From positions 1,364,001 to 1,428,000 of the forward strand of contig NZ_JBAKFF010000001.1 of NCBI RefSeq assembly GCF_040838345.1: a stretch of DNA of 64,000 nt, read 5' to 3'. Under the pieces are notes generated by a model. It had not been told where the DNA came from. It made no database searches and worked only from the letters and a program-made list of their open reading frames with translations. Source of the DNA: Spiribacter sp. 1M189 (GTDB taxonomy: Bacteria; Pseudomonadota; Gammaproteobacteria; Nitrococcales; Nitrococcaceae). This document shows, piece after piece, positions 29,499 to 37,824 of the stretch. Position 1 is the stretch's first letter, and each line of letters begins with the position of its first letter. A program made the position numbers and the translations under genes.

Positions 29499-30300
29499 CC
29501 CTCTCCAGACGGAATGCCAGCACAATGATCGCGGCGGCGACACTCATCATGGCCGCCGGAATCCAGGTAATCAGCCCACCAATCTGCTGATCAAGCATCG
29601 GGTCGATGGGGAACGCTCGCCCGCAGACATCGTAGATCTCGAACAGGTTCTGACCACTGAAGGTGATATAGGCGCCCAGCGCGATCTGTGGCGGCATGAT
29701 CAACGCCAGCACCAGAATACGACGCCCGGGGCTGAGCCGGGGCGTGATGCCACGATCGCCACGCTCGAAGATCAGCCACCAGAAAAGCAGGCCGTCCACC
29801 ACCATTGTCCAGTTCATGAACCAGTAGAGGTCGATGCTGAGCATGGCGTCGAAGTGGATCTCCGGTGTGAGCCAGAAATAGATCAACCCCACGAAAAGAA
29901 AACCTGCAATGAACGGCTGCTGCAGGATCCGGTAGACCACCCGCAGCGCTCGAAACAGCGGCCGCAGCCGACCATCAGGCAGCCGCCGCACGGCGGCCGG
30001 AAGGCCCGCCGCCAGCACGGCAGTCGGCATGGACAGCGCGATCAGGAAGGGCCCCAGGTGATGCAGTATGAGATGCTGCAGGCGGTGGGCGGCGAACAGG
30101 AACTGCGAGTAGTAATCGTAATGGGTCTGGGTGACCGCATAGATCAGCCCCACGCCCGCAAAATAGGACAGCGCCGGCCAGAAGCCCGGCCGGGCACCGC
30201 GCATCATCCCCGCCGCATAGATCACCACCGCCAGCGCGCAGGCGATGAAAACCGGCGCCGAGGGCTCCCACGGCCGCAACCACTCCACCAGGGTGTTCAT
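29482..30300 (-). CDS. ctaG: Cytochrome c oxidase assembly factor CtaG (caa3 type)
   Basis: Multi-pass inner membrane protein of the caa3_CtaG family, tied to copper insertion into haem-copper oxidases. It is unrelated to the Cox11-type protein that shares the name. 272 residues, about seven helices; THYDYYSQFLFAAHRLQHLILHHLGPF, cited in part, holds the His-rich signature, with AALSMPT-like and WFMNWTMVVDGLLFW segments. It overlaps the upstream small gene by four bases (ATGA) and sco downstream. No cox11 is seen in the main cox block. Confidence 0.88.
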   Translation of the reverse strand: MNTLVEWLRPWEPSAPVFIACALAVVIYAAGMMRGARPGFWPALSYFAGVGLIYAVTQTHYDYYSQFLFAAHRLQHLILHHLGPFLIALSMPTAVLAAGLPAAVRRLPDGRLRPLFRALRVVYRILQQPFIAGFLFVGLIYFWLTPEIHFDAMLSIDLYWFMNWTMVVDGLLFWWLIFERGDRGITPRLSPGRRILVLALIMPPQIALGAYITFSGQNLFEIYDVCGRAFPIDPMLDQQIGGLITWIPAAMMSVAAAIIVLAFRLERDDEKA

Positions 30301-30611
30301 TGAGACTCAAGCCTAGCAACGCCCTGCATGCGGGCATAGGCCTCGGCGGTGATCAGCACCGCCACCCGACTGGCCGGATAGAGCGCAGCGGCTTCCTGCA
30401 TGGCGCGCAGGAGTTGCGCCGATGCCGTATCACCGGGCTCGCCAATATCCACCACAAAGAAGTCCCGATCCTCTCGCAGTTCATGGCGGACGCGCTTGAA
30501 GGCGCGGAAAGCCGTGCCCTTGGCGACTCCGTTCATCCGATCAATCTGGCGCAGACCGAGCACGGATGCACCCCGGTACTCGAACGGCGGGTCGCTGGCC
30601 TGGTGGGTCAT
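30297..30611 (-). CDS. Small ORF6N-like putative DNA-binding protein
   Basis: 104 residues, not firmly recognised. GLRQIDRMNGVAKGTAFRAF followed by KRVRHEL and DRDFFVVD looks like the ORF6N type of DNA-binding domain found in phage antirepressors, and the tail VLITAEAYARMQGV fits such proteins weakly. The start at 30611 (MTHQASDPP) has GGAGGT 10 bases upstream; a longer frame to 30710 is open but lacks a site. Its stop overlaps the ctaG ATG, so it may lead that transcript. It is divergent from sohB. Confidence 0.6.
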   Translation of the reverse strand: MTHQASDPPFEYRGASVLGLRQIDRMNGVAKGTAFRAFKRVRHELREDRDFFVVDIGEPGDTASAQLLRAMQEAAALYPASRVAVLITAEAYARMQGVARLESQ

Positions 30612-30699
30612 CCGGGACACCTCCAAAGGCTTACCTCGGGCATTGGCTCGCGTAAACTCTGCGGTTTGCAGTGATCCGCATTCGATCAAGGAGAATGCA

Positions 30700-31707
30700 A
30701 TGGAGTTCATTCAGGATTATGCCCTGTTCCTCGCCCGCGTGCTTACCCTGCTGGTCGCCTTCGCGGTCATTCTGGGCATGCTCGGTGGCATGGCCGGCAA
30801 GCGCCGTGGCCGGCAGCGCGAACAGCTCGAGGTGGAGCCGCTTAACCGGCGCTATGAGGCGATGAGCCGCCGCATCGAGCAGGGCATCCAGACCGCCCGC
30901 CCCCGGCTGTTGCAGCGCCTGCGCGAGCGGCGTCGCGGGAAAAGGCGCGGCCAGGGGGGTGAGGGACGTCTGCCGCGGCTTTTTGTGCTCGATTTCGATG
31001 GCGATATCCGGGCCACGGCCGTGGATGCACTGCGCGAGGAGGTGAGCGCCATCATCGCCACCGCCAAGCGTGACGACGAAGTGCTGCTGCGACTGGAAAG
31101 CCCGGGCGGCATGGTGCCGGGATACGGATTGGCGGCCAGTCAGCTCGCGCGTCTGCGCGAGGCGAACATCCGGCTGACCATCGCCGTGGATCGCGTCGCC
31201 GCCAGCGGCGGATATCTGATGGCCTGCGTGGCCGACCGCATCGTCGCGGCCCCATTCGCCGTGATTGGCTCCATCGGGGTGGTCGGCCAGCTGCCCAATT
31301 TCCATGGCCTGCTCAAGCGCCACGATATCGAGTTCGAGCTGCATACCGCCGGCGAACACAAGCGGGATCTCACGGTGTTCGGCGAGAACACCGACGAGGG
31401 TCGGGCGAAATTCCGCGAATCACTCCAGGAGGTGCACGACCTGTTCAAGCACCACATCGGCCGCTACCGCCCGCGTCTCAAGCTCGACGACGTGGCCACC
31501 GGCGAACACTGGCTGGGAGAACGCGCCCTGGAGCTAGGGCTGGTGGATGACCTCGGCACCAGCGATGACTTATTGCTTGAGCGCCGTGAGCGCATGGAGC
31601 TGATCGGCCTGACCTGGCACCCGACACCCTCATTCCGCCGCCGGCTCTCGGTGGTGGTGGAATCGCTGGTCGCGCGGCTCAGCGGCCTTTCTCGAGCCAG
31701 AATGTAA
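30700..31707 (+). CDS. sohB: Protease SohB (peptidase S49 family)
   Basis: Membrane-anchored Ser-Lys protease of the signal peptide peptidase A family. 335 residues: N-terminal membrane segment (about 8-30), a basic charged stretch (about 34-90), and the S49 domain with LESPGGMVPGYG, the nucleophile in AASGGYLMA (Ser169) and the likely general base Lys221 (GEHKRDLTVF). ATG 30700 follows AAGGAGA. The last 29 bases overlap the convergent tusA gene. Confidence 0.92.
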   Translation: MEFIQDYALFLARVLTLLVAFAVILGMLGGMAGKRRGRQREQLEVEPLNRRYEAMSRRIEQGIQTARPRLLQRLRERRRGKRRGQGGEGRLPRLFVLDFDGDIRATAVDALREEVSAIIATAKRDDEVLLRLESPGGMVPGYGLAASQLARLREANIRLTIAVDRVAASGGYLMACVADRIVAAPFAVIGSIGVVGQLPNFHGLLKRHDIEFELHTAGEHKRDLTVFGENTDEGRAKFRESLQEVHDLFKHHIGRYRPRLKLDDVATGEHWLGERALELGLVDDLGTSDDLLLERRERMELIGLTWHPTPSFRRRLSVVVESLVARLSGLSRARM

Positions 31708-31927
31708 AGACGCCTTCGCTTTCCTCGTGCTGCAACAACGTGGTGGTGCTGGTGTCACAGAAGCCGCGGAAGTCGATCACCGAGTGCGGATCGGTGGCAC
31801 GGACGCGAAGGCGCTCGCCCGGGGCCATCTCACGCAGCGCCTGCTTCGTGCGCAGGATGGGAAGCGGACAGTTGAGCCCGCGCAGGTCCAGATCGCGATG
31901 GTCATCAACCTGTGAAACGGAGGCCAT
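31679..31927 (-). CDS. tusA: TusA-family sulfur carrier protein
   Basis: Small sulfur-relay protein that carries a persulfide on one cysteine. 82 residues from MASVSQVDDH. The active motif GLNCPLPIL has Cys20, and the end FTFWLEK matches the family. In E. coli TusA serves tRNA 2-thiolation; other homologues serve sulfur oxidation or cofactor synthesis. It lies divergent from a small gene and lipA, whose product also needs sulfur chemistry. A 21-bp palindrome stands 22 bases upstream. A longer frame runs through the palindrome, so I use the internal ATG. Confidence 0.9.
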   Translation of the reverse strand: MASVSQVDDHRDLDLRGLNCPLPILRTKQALREMAPGERLRVRATDPHSVIDFRGFCDTSTTTLLQHEESEGVFTFWLEKGR

Positions 31928-31949
31928 GGAGACGGTCCTGTTACGGCGC

Positions 31950-31970
31950 GTATACTGGACGCCAGTATAC
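31950..31970. promoter_or_regulatory. Perfect 21-bp palindrome, likely operator between tusA and the small gene/lipA
   Basis: Arms GTATACTGG (31950-31958) and CCAGTATAC (31962-31970) are perfect 9-base inverted repeats around ACG. It sits in the 68-bp gap between two divergent genes. Each strand carries TATACT, a good -10 hexamer, inside the palindrome. The regulator is unknown. Confidence 0.6.
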
Positions 31971-31995
31971 GTGAACAGCATCGGGAGACGCCGTC

Positions 31996-32199
31996 ATGAA
32001 TGATGAGCGCCAGGCGGAGGACACCCCCCGCGACGAACAACCATCGGAAACCCGGCCGGGGCACGATCCGCGACCAGTGAGCGATGCCCGCCTGCGTGAA
32101 GAGGTAAGCCGGGAGGAGGTCGAGGGCTATCGCAAGCAGGCCGACGAGGCGCATGCGAACTGGTTCTCGGTCATGAACAACCCTTACGGCAAGGACTGA
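31996..32199 (+). CDS. Small charged hypothetical protein (67 residues)
   Basis: 67-residue hydrophilic protein, rich in Asp, Glu and Arg, with no membrane segment; the N-terminal half looks disordered and the end reads WFSVMNNPYGKD. GGGAG lies 8 bases before the ATG. It begins 25 bases after the palindrome and ends 18 bases before lipA, so it probably shares the lipA transcript. I do not recognise the family. Confidence 0.6.
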   Translation: MNDERQAEDTPRDEQPSETRPGHDPRPVSDARLREEVSREEVEGYRKQADEAHANWFSVMNNPYGKD

Positions 32200-32217
32200 G
32201 TCAGCAAGGAGCCCGAG

Positions 32218-33225
32218 ATGTCCGAATTGAAGGGGATCCCTGTCGTGGTCAGTGGCCAGAAGGTCAGCAAACCCAATGGCGTGCGGGCCATCAAGAACGG
32301 CATCAAGACCCGGCGCGACACCGCCCCCGTTGGCCGCGGTGACAAGCCCGACTGGCTGCGGGTCAAGATCCCGACCGGTGAGACCTACCAGAAGGTCCGC
32401 CAGACCGTGCGCGAGCACAAGCTCGCCACGGTCTGCGAGGAATCCATGTGCCCGAACATGGGCGAGTGCTGGAGTGCCGGCACAGCCACCATCATGCTCA
32501 TGGGTGATGTCTGCACCCGCGCCTGCCGGTTCTGCGCCGTCGACACCGGCAATCCGCGCGGCTGGCTGGACGAGAATGAACCAGCCGGCGCCGCGGAGAC
32601 GGTGGAGCTCATGGGCCTGAAATACGTCGTGCTCACCTCGGTGGACCGCGATGACCTCGACGACGGAGGGGCGAGCCATTACGCCGCCTGCATCCGCGAG
32701 ATCAAGCGTCGCAATCCCCAGACGGCGGTGGAGGCACTGACACCGGACTTCAACGGTCGGCATGAGGCGATCAACACGGTGGTCGACACCGGCCTCGAAG
32801 TCTTCGCCCAGAACGTCGAGACGGTCAAACGGCTGACCCATCCGGTCCGCGACCCCCGTGCCGGCTATCAGCAGACGCTGGATGTGCTCGCGCACGCCAA
32901 GCAGCGGCGGCCGGATGTCCTCACCAAGACCAGCCTCATGCTGGGGCTGGGCGAGACGGACGAGGAAATCATAGAGACCATGGACGACCTGCGCGCCATT
33001 GGTGTCGACATCGTCACTTTCGGCCAGTACCTGCGGCCCACGGTCAACCACCTGCCGGTGGACCGCTATGTCACGCCCGAGCAGTTCAACCGCTACCGCG
33101 AGATCGGTCTCGGCAAGGGCTTTCTGGAAGTGGTCTCGGGTCCACTGGTGCGCTCCAGCTACCGCGCCGACCGCGTACTCGAGAAAAACAACGTCGGCCT
33201 CGACCGCGCGGCTGGCGAGGGCTGA
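32218..33225 (+). CDS. lipA: Lipoyl synthase
   Basis: Radical SAM enzyme inserting two sulfurs into protein-bound octanoyl chains to make lipoyl groups of 2-oxoacid dehydrogenases. 335 residues. The auxiliary cluster cysteines C73, C78 and C84 ([12 protein letters not shown]) and the radical SAM CxxxCxxC at C99, C103 and C106 are all present. The C-terminal serine ligand of the auxiliary cluster is in [14 protein letters not shown] precedes ATG. lipB is not adjacent. Confidence 0.96.
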   Translation: MSELKGIPVVVSGQKVSKPNGVRAIKNGIKTRRDTAPVGRGDKPDWLRVKIPTGETYQKVRQTVREHKLATVCEESMCPNMGECWSAGTATIMLMGDVCTRACRFCAVDTGNPRGWLDENEPAGAAETVELMGLKYVVLTSVDRDDLDDGGASHYAACIREIKRRNPQTAVEALTPDFNGRHEAINTVVDTGLEVFAQNVETVKRLTHPVRDPRAGYQQTLDVLAHAKQRRPDVLTKTSLMLGLGETDEEIIETMDDLRAIGVDIVTFGQYLRPTVNHLPVDRYVTPEQFNRYREIGLGKGFLEVVSGPLVRSSYRADRVLEKNNVGLDRAAGEG

Positions 33226-33226
33226 A

Positions 33227-33244
33227 GGCCGCTTAATAGCGGCC
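33227..33244. terminator. Short hairpin between convergent lipA and antiporter genes
   Basis: GGCCGCT (33227-33233) pairs with AGCGGCC (33238-33244) around a TAAT loop. It begins one base after the lipA stop and covers the stop of the opposite gene. No T run follows on either strand, so it is at most a weak bidirectional terminator. Confidence 0.4.
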
Positions 33245-34960
33245 CTCGGCGCGCTCCTCCGGGGCGATATGCGGAATGGGTGTGCGCTGGGCCTCGCGCG
33301 CACCGCAGATGAGGTCCACCGCCCGGTCCGCCGCATCCTGGAACGGCTCCAGCACCGTATCAGCGCCACGGCGCTGCAGCTCCTCGGTCTCCAGGTCGTT
33401 GTGTGAGGCCACGGCGATCTTCCCGCCGAACGGCTCCGCCCGGATGATCTGCATCAGGGTGTGACGGCTGTCCTCATGGCTCAGCCCCGTGGGATGCCGG
33501 GGTACGGTGCTGACCACCCAGCGGGCGTTTTCGAGGGGCAGTGAGCTGATGAACTCGGGGTCGGTCGCATCCCCGTATTCGGCAGGCAGGCCGAGCTGCT
33601 TCGCGCGTCGGATTGCACTGGGGTTGAAGTCCACCCCCAGAACGGCAAACCCCCGTTGCTGCAGCCGAAGCCCCATGGCCGTCCCGAAACGTCCCATCCC
33701 GAAAATGAGGATATCGACGCCGCCCACATGCTCGTCGGCCTGTCCGCCGGGCTCACGCGGCGTCTCGGCGCGCTCGAACATCCACAGATGCCGTCCGAAA
33801 TGGTCATAGAGCCAGTGCGAGTAGGTGATCATATAAACCGATACAGCGATGGTGACCAACCCGACCAGCGTCACCAGGCCCAGCGCTTCCTCTCCAACAT
33901 GGCCCAGGGCGAGCCCCATGCTGATGAAGATCAGCGAGAATTCCGAGATCTGGGCGACCGTCAGCCCGGCCAGAAAGCCGGTTCGCCGCCGGTAACCCAT
34001 GGCCCCCATGATGGCCAGGACGATCAGCGGATTGCCGATCAGCACGAAGGCGGAGAAGATCAGCGCCTCGCCAAGACTGTCCCCCAGCAACCCCAGATCG
34101 AGTGTGGACCCGAGGGAAATAAAGAAGAACAACAGCAGGAAATCCCGCAGCGGCGCCAGCCGCGCCGAGATGGTCTCGCGATAGGGCGTTGAGGCCAGTG
34201 AAATCCCCGCCAGCAGCCCACCGAGCTCCTTACCGAGACCGATGGCATCCGCCACCGTTGCGAATACCGTTGCTTGGGCAATGGCGAAGACCACCAGCAG
34301 CTCCGGCGCACGGGCCAGGCGGGCACTGAGCGGGTTGGCCACATAGCGCACGAACAGAATCACCAGACCGACCAGGGCGATTCCGGCCAGCAGCACCATG
34401 GCGATCTCTCCGGCGCCACCGCCGTCCGATCGGCCGCCAATGCCCACCGTGGACAGGACGATCATGGCCAGAACCACCACCAGATCCTGGACGATCAGAA
34501 AGCCCAGCGCGATCTGGCCGTGCAGCGAATCGATCTCGCGCTTGTCCGAAAGCAGCTTGACGATGATGATCGTGCTGGAGAAGGTAAGCGCTACGGCCAC
34601 ATACAGGGCGGTGACCGCATCCATCCCCAGGGCCAGGCCGATCAGAAAACCGATGCCGGCGGTGAAGGCCACCTGGCCGAGGCCGGTGACAAGGGCGACC
34701 GCGCCCAGGGAGCGAATGAGCTTGATGTCGAGCTTGATGCCAACAAGGAATAACAGCACGGCGATGCCGAGTGCCGAGAGCAGCTCGATCTGGGCCTCGG
34801 CATGGACGACATCCAGCATGGAGGGGCCCGCCATGATGCCCACCGCGATGAAACTCACGATCAGCGGCTGGCGTAGAAGGATACCGGCAAAGCCCACAAC
34901 GGCCGCGAGCATGAGCAGAGCAGCAACCTCTGCAAAAGCGGAATTCAGCATCAAATCCAT
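33233..34960 (-). CDS. KefB-like monovalent cation:proton antiporter with TrkA-N domain
   Basis: Member of the CPA2 family, moving K+ or Na+ against H+ across the inner membrane. 575 residues: a membrane part of about 12-13 helices (1-385) and a soluble RCK/TrkA-N domain (about 410-525), whose dinucleotide motif is DILIFGMGRFGTAMG and VLGVDFNP. The start at MDLMLNSAFAEV (34960) is chosen because homologues begin there; about 60 open codons upstream are not conserved. It is divergent from the universal stress gene across 57 bp. Ion homeostasis would matter in salt, but the ion is not shown by the sequence. Confidence 0.88.
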   Translation of the reverse strand: MDLMLNSAFAEVAALLMLAAVVGFAGILLRQPLIVSFIAVGIMAGPSMLDVVHAEAQIELLSALGIAVLLFLVGIKLDIKLIRSLGAVALVTGLGQVAFTAGIGFLIGLALGMDAVTALYVAVALTFSSTIIIVKLLSDKREIDSLHGQIALGFLIVQDLVVVLAMIVLSTVGIGGRSDGGGAGEIAMVLLAGIALVGLVILFVRYVANPLSARLARAPELLVVFAIAQATVFATVADAIGLGKELGGLLAGISLASTPYRETISARLAPLRDFLLLFFFISLGSTLDLGLLGDSLGEALIFSAFVLIGNPLIVLAIMGAMGYRRRTGFLAGLTVAQISEFSLIFISMGLALGHVGEEALGLVTLVGLVTIAVSVYMITYSHWLYDHFGRHLWMFERAETPREPGGQADEHVGGVDILIFGMGRFGTAMGLRLQQRGFAVLGVDFNPSAIRRAKQLGLPAEYGDATDPEFISSLPLENARWVVSTVPRHPTGLSHEDSRHTLMQIIRAEPFGGKIAVASHNDLETEELQRRGADTVLEPFQDAADRAVDLICGAREAQRTPIPHIAPEERAEGRY

Positions 34961-35017
34961 GAGCCCGCGCCTCTTGGCTGAATCGACGCCCCCCGACCGC
35001 TCTGGAAGGCCATCCTC

Positions 35018-35863
35018 GTGAGCCAAATCGTCCTTGCCACCGATCTGAGCGATCGCGCCGAGCGTGCCCAGCGGATGGCGCTGCTCATCGCCCGGGAGAC
35101 CGGGTTCTCGCTCAAGCTGGTCTACGCCATTGATGCCGACCAACCCGCTGCGATGATCGAGGCCCAGCGCAACGAAGCAGACTCAATGTTACAGCGCCTG
35201 GCGGCCACGATCGAGAAGGCCGATCAGGTGGCCTGTTCGGCCGAGGTGACGACCGGCAGCGGCGTCGACGCGGCGATACAGGCCGCCGTGGATCACGGGA
35301 CGACGCTCATCGTGCTCGGTAGCCATCGCAAGCGCCAGATCCGCGATCTGTTCCTCGGCGGCACCTCGGAACGGATCCTGGCCCACACCGATGTGCCGAT
35401 CCTTGTCGTACGGGCGGCACCGGTGGCGCGTTATCGCAGGCTGCTGTTCGCGACGGATCTCTCGGATGCATCCCTGGAGGCCGCCAGAAAGCTGCCCACC
35501 CATCCGGTCACGGCTGGCGTGTCCACAACGATTCTGCATCTGGTCGGCACCGAGGAGCAGTCACCGGTGGCGCAGAATCAGATGAGTGACAGAGTCCGTG
35601 ACGCGCTGTTGTCCAACGAGCAGGCCGTGGCTTTACAGCGGCTTGAGCGATTCGTCGACCGCGCGGGGCTGGATGTGGTCTCGCAGCGGGTTGAGGCGGA
35701 CAGCCGGCCGACGGCCACTGCCCTCATCGAGTTGGCTTCGCGGGAAGGCGCCGACCTGATCGCTCTCAACCCGAGGCGGGCGACGGGCGTTGAAGGGTTC
35801 CTGCGCTACAGCGTGACCACCCGCCTGCTGAATTCATCACCGGTGGATCTGCTGCTTTTCTGA
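35018..35863 (+). CDS. Universal stress protein with two Usp domains
   Basis: 281 residues made of two UspA domains (about 1-130 and 138-281). The first keeps the ATP-binding pattern in VLGSHRKRQIRDLFLGGTSE; the second, ending NPRRATGVEGFLRYSVTT, lacks the glycine pattern, so it probably does not bind ATP. It starts at GTG 35018. The stop TGA abuts the stop of ctaB as the palindrome TGATCA, leaving no room for a terminator. Confidence 0.88.
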   Translation: MSQIVLATDLSDRAERAQRMALLIARETGFSLKLVYAIDADQPAAMIEAQRNEADSMLQRLAATIEKADQVACSAEVTTGSGVDAAIQAAVDHGTTLIVLGSHRKRQIRDLFLGGTSERILAHTDVPILVVRAAPVARYRRLLFATDLSDASLEAARKLPTHPVTAGVSTTILHLVGTEEQSPVAQNQMSDRVRDALLSNEQAVALQRLERFVDRAGLDVVSQRVEADSRPTATALIELASREGADLIALNPRRATGVEGFLRYSVTTRLLNSSPVDLLLF

Positions 35864-36817
35864 TCAACCGATGAACGGTGCCAACACCACCGGCAGATAG
35901 GCATCCACAAGCAGAACCGCGAACAGGGCCATCAGATAGACGATGCTGTAGCCGAACGAGCGCATCGGCAGGGAACGATCCTCGGGTCGGGCCAGCAGGG
36001 CATAACCGAACCACAGATAACGCGCGCCCAGCGCCAGCGCCCCGATCAGATAGATGGGCCCGCTCATTCCGGTCGCAAAGGGCAGCATCGTCACGCCCAC
36101 CAGCAATACCGTGTAGAACAGGATCTGCCAGCGGGTGTAGCGATCACCGTGGGTCACCGGAAGCATCGGAATATCGACGCTGGCATATTCCTCGCGTCGG
36201 TGGATCGCCAGCGCCCAGAAGTGCGGCGGTGTCCACGTAAAGATGATGAGGAACAGGAGCAACGCGTGCGGGTCGATGCTACCCGTCACCGCCACCCAGC
36301 CAAGCACCGGCGGCGCAGCGCCGGCGGCCCCGCCGATGACGATGTTCTGCGGGGTTGCACGCTTGAGAAAGAGCGTATAGACAAAGGCGTAACCCATGAG
36401 CGAGCCGGCGGTCAGCCACGCGGTCAGCGGGTTGACGGCAAAGTAGAGCAACGCAAGCCCGCTGATGCCGAGGGTGCCGGCGAAGACGCTGGCATGGGCG
36501 GTGCGCAGGTGGCCGGTCGGCAATGGCCGCCCCTGGGTGCGCTTCATTCGGGCATCCACGCGGCGATCGACCAGATGATTGATGGCGGCCGCGGAACCTG
36601 CCGCCAGCGCAATGCCGATATTACCAACAATAAGCGCGTTCCAGGGCAGGCTGCCGGGGCTCGCCAGCAGGTTACCCACCACGGCGGTGAACACCATCAG
36701 TGCCACGACGCCCGGTTTGGTCAGCTCATAGTAATCACGCCAGTGGTGCAGCAGATGCTGCAGCGGTGGCGCGTCATCGGCGGCCCGGGTTGTGCTCGCT
36801 TCCAGCGTGCGGCTCAT
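35864..36817 (-). CDS. ctaB: Protoheme IX farnesyltransferase (heme O synthase)
   Basis: Membrane prenyltransferase that converts heme B to heme O, the first step toward heme A. 317 residues, about nine helices. It has LTKPGVVALMVFT, the diphosphate-binding NHLVDRRVDARMKRTQGRPLP, quoted here in its family-defining part NxxxDxxxDxxMxRT, and a second motif in the YTLFLKR to HREEYASVDIPMLPV region. It follows ctaA with a four-base overlap, so both heme A enzymes are coexpressed with surf1. Confidence 0.95.
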   Translation of the reverse strand: MSRTLEASTTRAADDAPPLQHLLHHWRDYYELTKPGVVALMVFTAVVGNLLASPGSLPWNALIVGNIGIALAAGSAAAINHLVDRRVDARMKRTQGRPLPTGHLRTAHASVFAGTLGISGLALLYFAVNPLTAWLTAGSLMGYAFVYTLFLKRATPQNIVIGGAAGAAPPVLGWVAVTGSIDPHALLLFLIIFTWTPPHFWALAIHRREEYASVDIPMLPVTHGDRYTRWQILFYTVLLVGVTMLPFATGMSGPIYLIGALALGARYLWFGYALLARPEDRSLPMRSFGYSIVYLMALFAVLLVDAYLPVVLAPFIG

Positions 36818-37824
36818 GTTTCTGCCAGCGGTCGATTCACGTGAATGACGGTTACCAGTACGAGGAGTAGTACTGCAGCCCCGGCATTGTGCGCGACCGC
36901 CAGCGCCAGAGGCAAGCTGTAGACCACGTTGCCAATGCCGATCGCCAGCTGCAGCGTCAGCGCCAGCCCCACGGCGATGCCCAGTGCATGACCGATACCG
37001 CCGGCACGCCAAAGCCGCCAGGCGAGGAAACCGAGCACCAACGTCACCAGGATCGCGCCGACGCGGTGGACGAGGTGGATCGCCATGCGCGCGGGGTGGT
37101 CGAGCACCCCGAATTCATAGTTCACCCCGAGGCCTCGCCAGAGCACGAAACCCTCCGAGAAATCGGCGCGTTCGGGCCAGTATTCGCCCAGGCTGCAGGC
37201 CGGAAACTCGTTACAGGCCAGTGCCGCATAGTTCGTACTGGTCCAGCCGCCAAGCGTGATCTGTCCGACCGTGACCAGAACGGCGACCCCGATGAGCCCG
37301 CCAAGTCCCGCATTGCCGGCTAGTCGGCCGGTTCCCCCCAGATAATTGCAGCGCAGGGTGACCCACCAGAGCAGTGAGAGCGTCGTCAGGCCGCCCAGCA
37401 GATGGGCCGTGACCACCGCCGGCTTGAGCTGCCAGGTGACGGTCCATGCGCCAAGGATCGCCTGAAAGGTCACCAGCGCGACCAGAAACAGCGGAACCCG
37501 CCAGGGCTGCCCTGGCCGATGGCGCTGACGCCAGCCGAAAATGCCGAGGGCGAGAATCATCAGCCCCAGAATGCCCGCGAGGTAGCGATGCACCATCTCG
37601 CGCCATCCCTTGCCGATATGCACCGGCGTATCCGGGAAGGCCTCGTTGGCCGCCGCGATGGCATCCGGCGTATTGGGGACATCCCATTGCCCGTAGCAAC
37701 CGGGCCAATCCGGGCATCCGAGGCCCGCATCCGTCAGTCGTACCCAGGCGCCCAGCACCACCACGCAGAGCGTGACGGCCGTCGTCAGAAGGCTCAGGCG
37801 GAAAAACCAGGGATGGGCTTTCAT
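36814..37824 (-). CDS. ctaA: Heme A synthase (COX15/CtaA)
   Basis: Oxidises the C8 methyl of heme O to a formyl group, giving heme A for the aa3 oxidase. 336 residues, eight helices expected. Both cysteine pairs are present: GLGCPDWPGCYGQW in the first loop and ALACNEFPACSLG in the second half. Heme-ligand histidines occur in the HRYLAGILG and HLVHRVGAI helices. It overlaps the preceding small gene and ctaB by four bases each. Confidence 0.95.
   Translation of the reverse strand: MKAHPWFFRLSLLTTAVTLCVVVLGAWVRLTDAGLGCPDWPGCYGQWDVPNTPDAIAAANEAFPDTPVHIGKGWREMVHRYLAGILGLMILALGIFGWRQRHRPGQPWRVPLFLVALVTFQAILGAWTVTWQLKPAVVTAHLLGGLTTLSLLWWVTLRCNYLGGTGRLAGNAGLGGLIGVAVLVTVGQITLGGWTSTNYAALACNEFPACSLGEYWPERADFSEGFVLWRGLGVNYEFGVLDHPARMAIHLVHRVGAILVTLVLGFLAWRLWRAGGIGHALGIAVGLALTLQLAIGIGNVVYSLPLALAVAHNAGAAVLLLVLVTVIHVNRPLAET

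Noticed and set aside
31950-31970. Palindrome as an SOS (LexA) box
   Set aside because: The gammaproteobacterial box is CTGT-N8-ACAG; here CTG and CAG are only five bases apart, and the neighbouring genes are not SOS genes.
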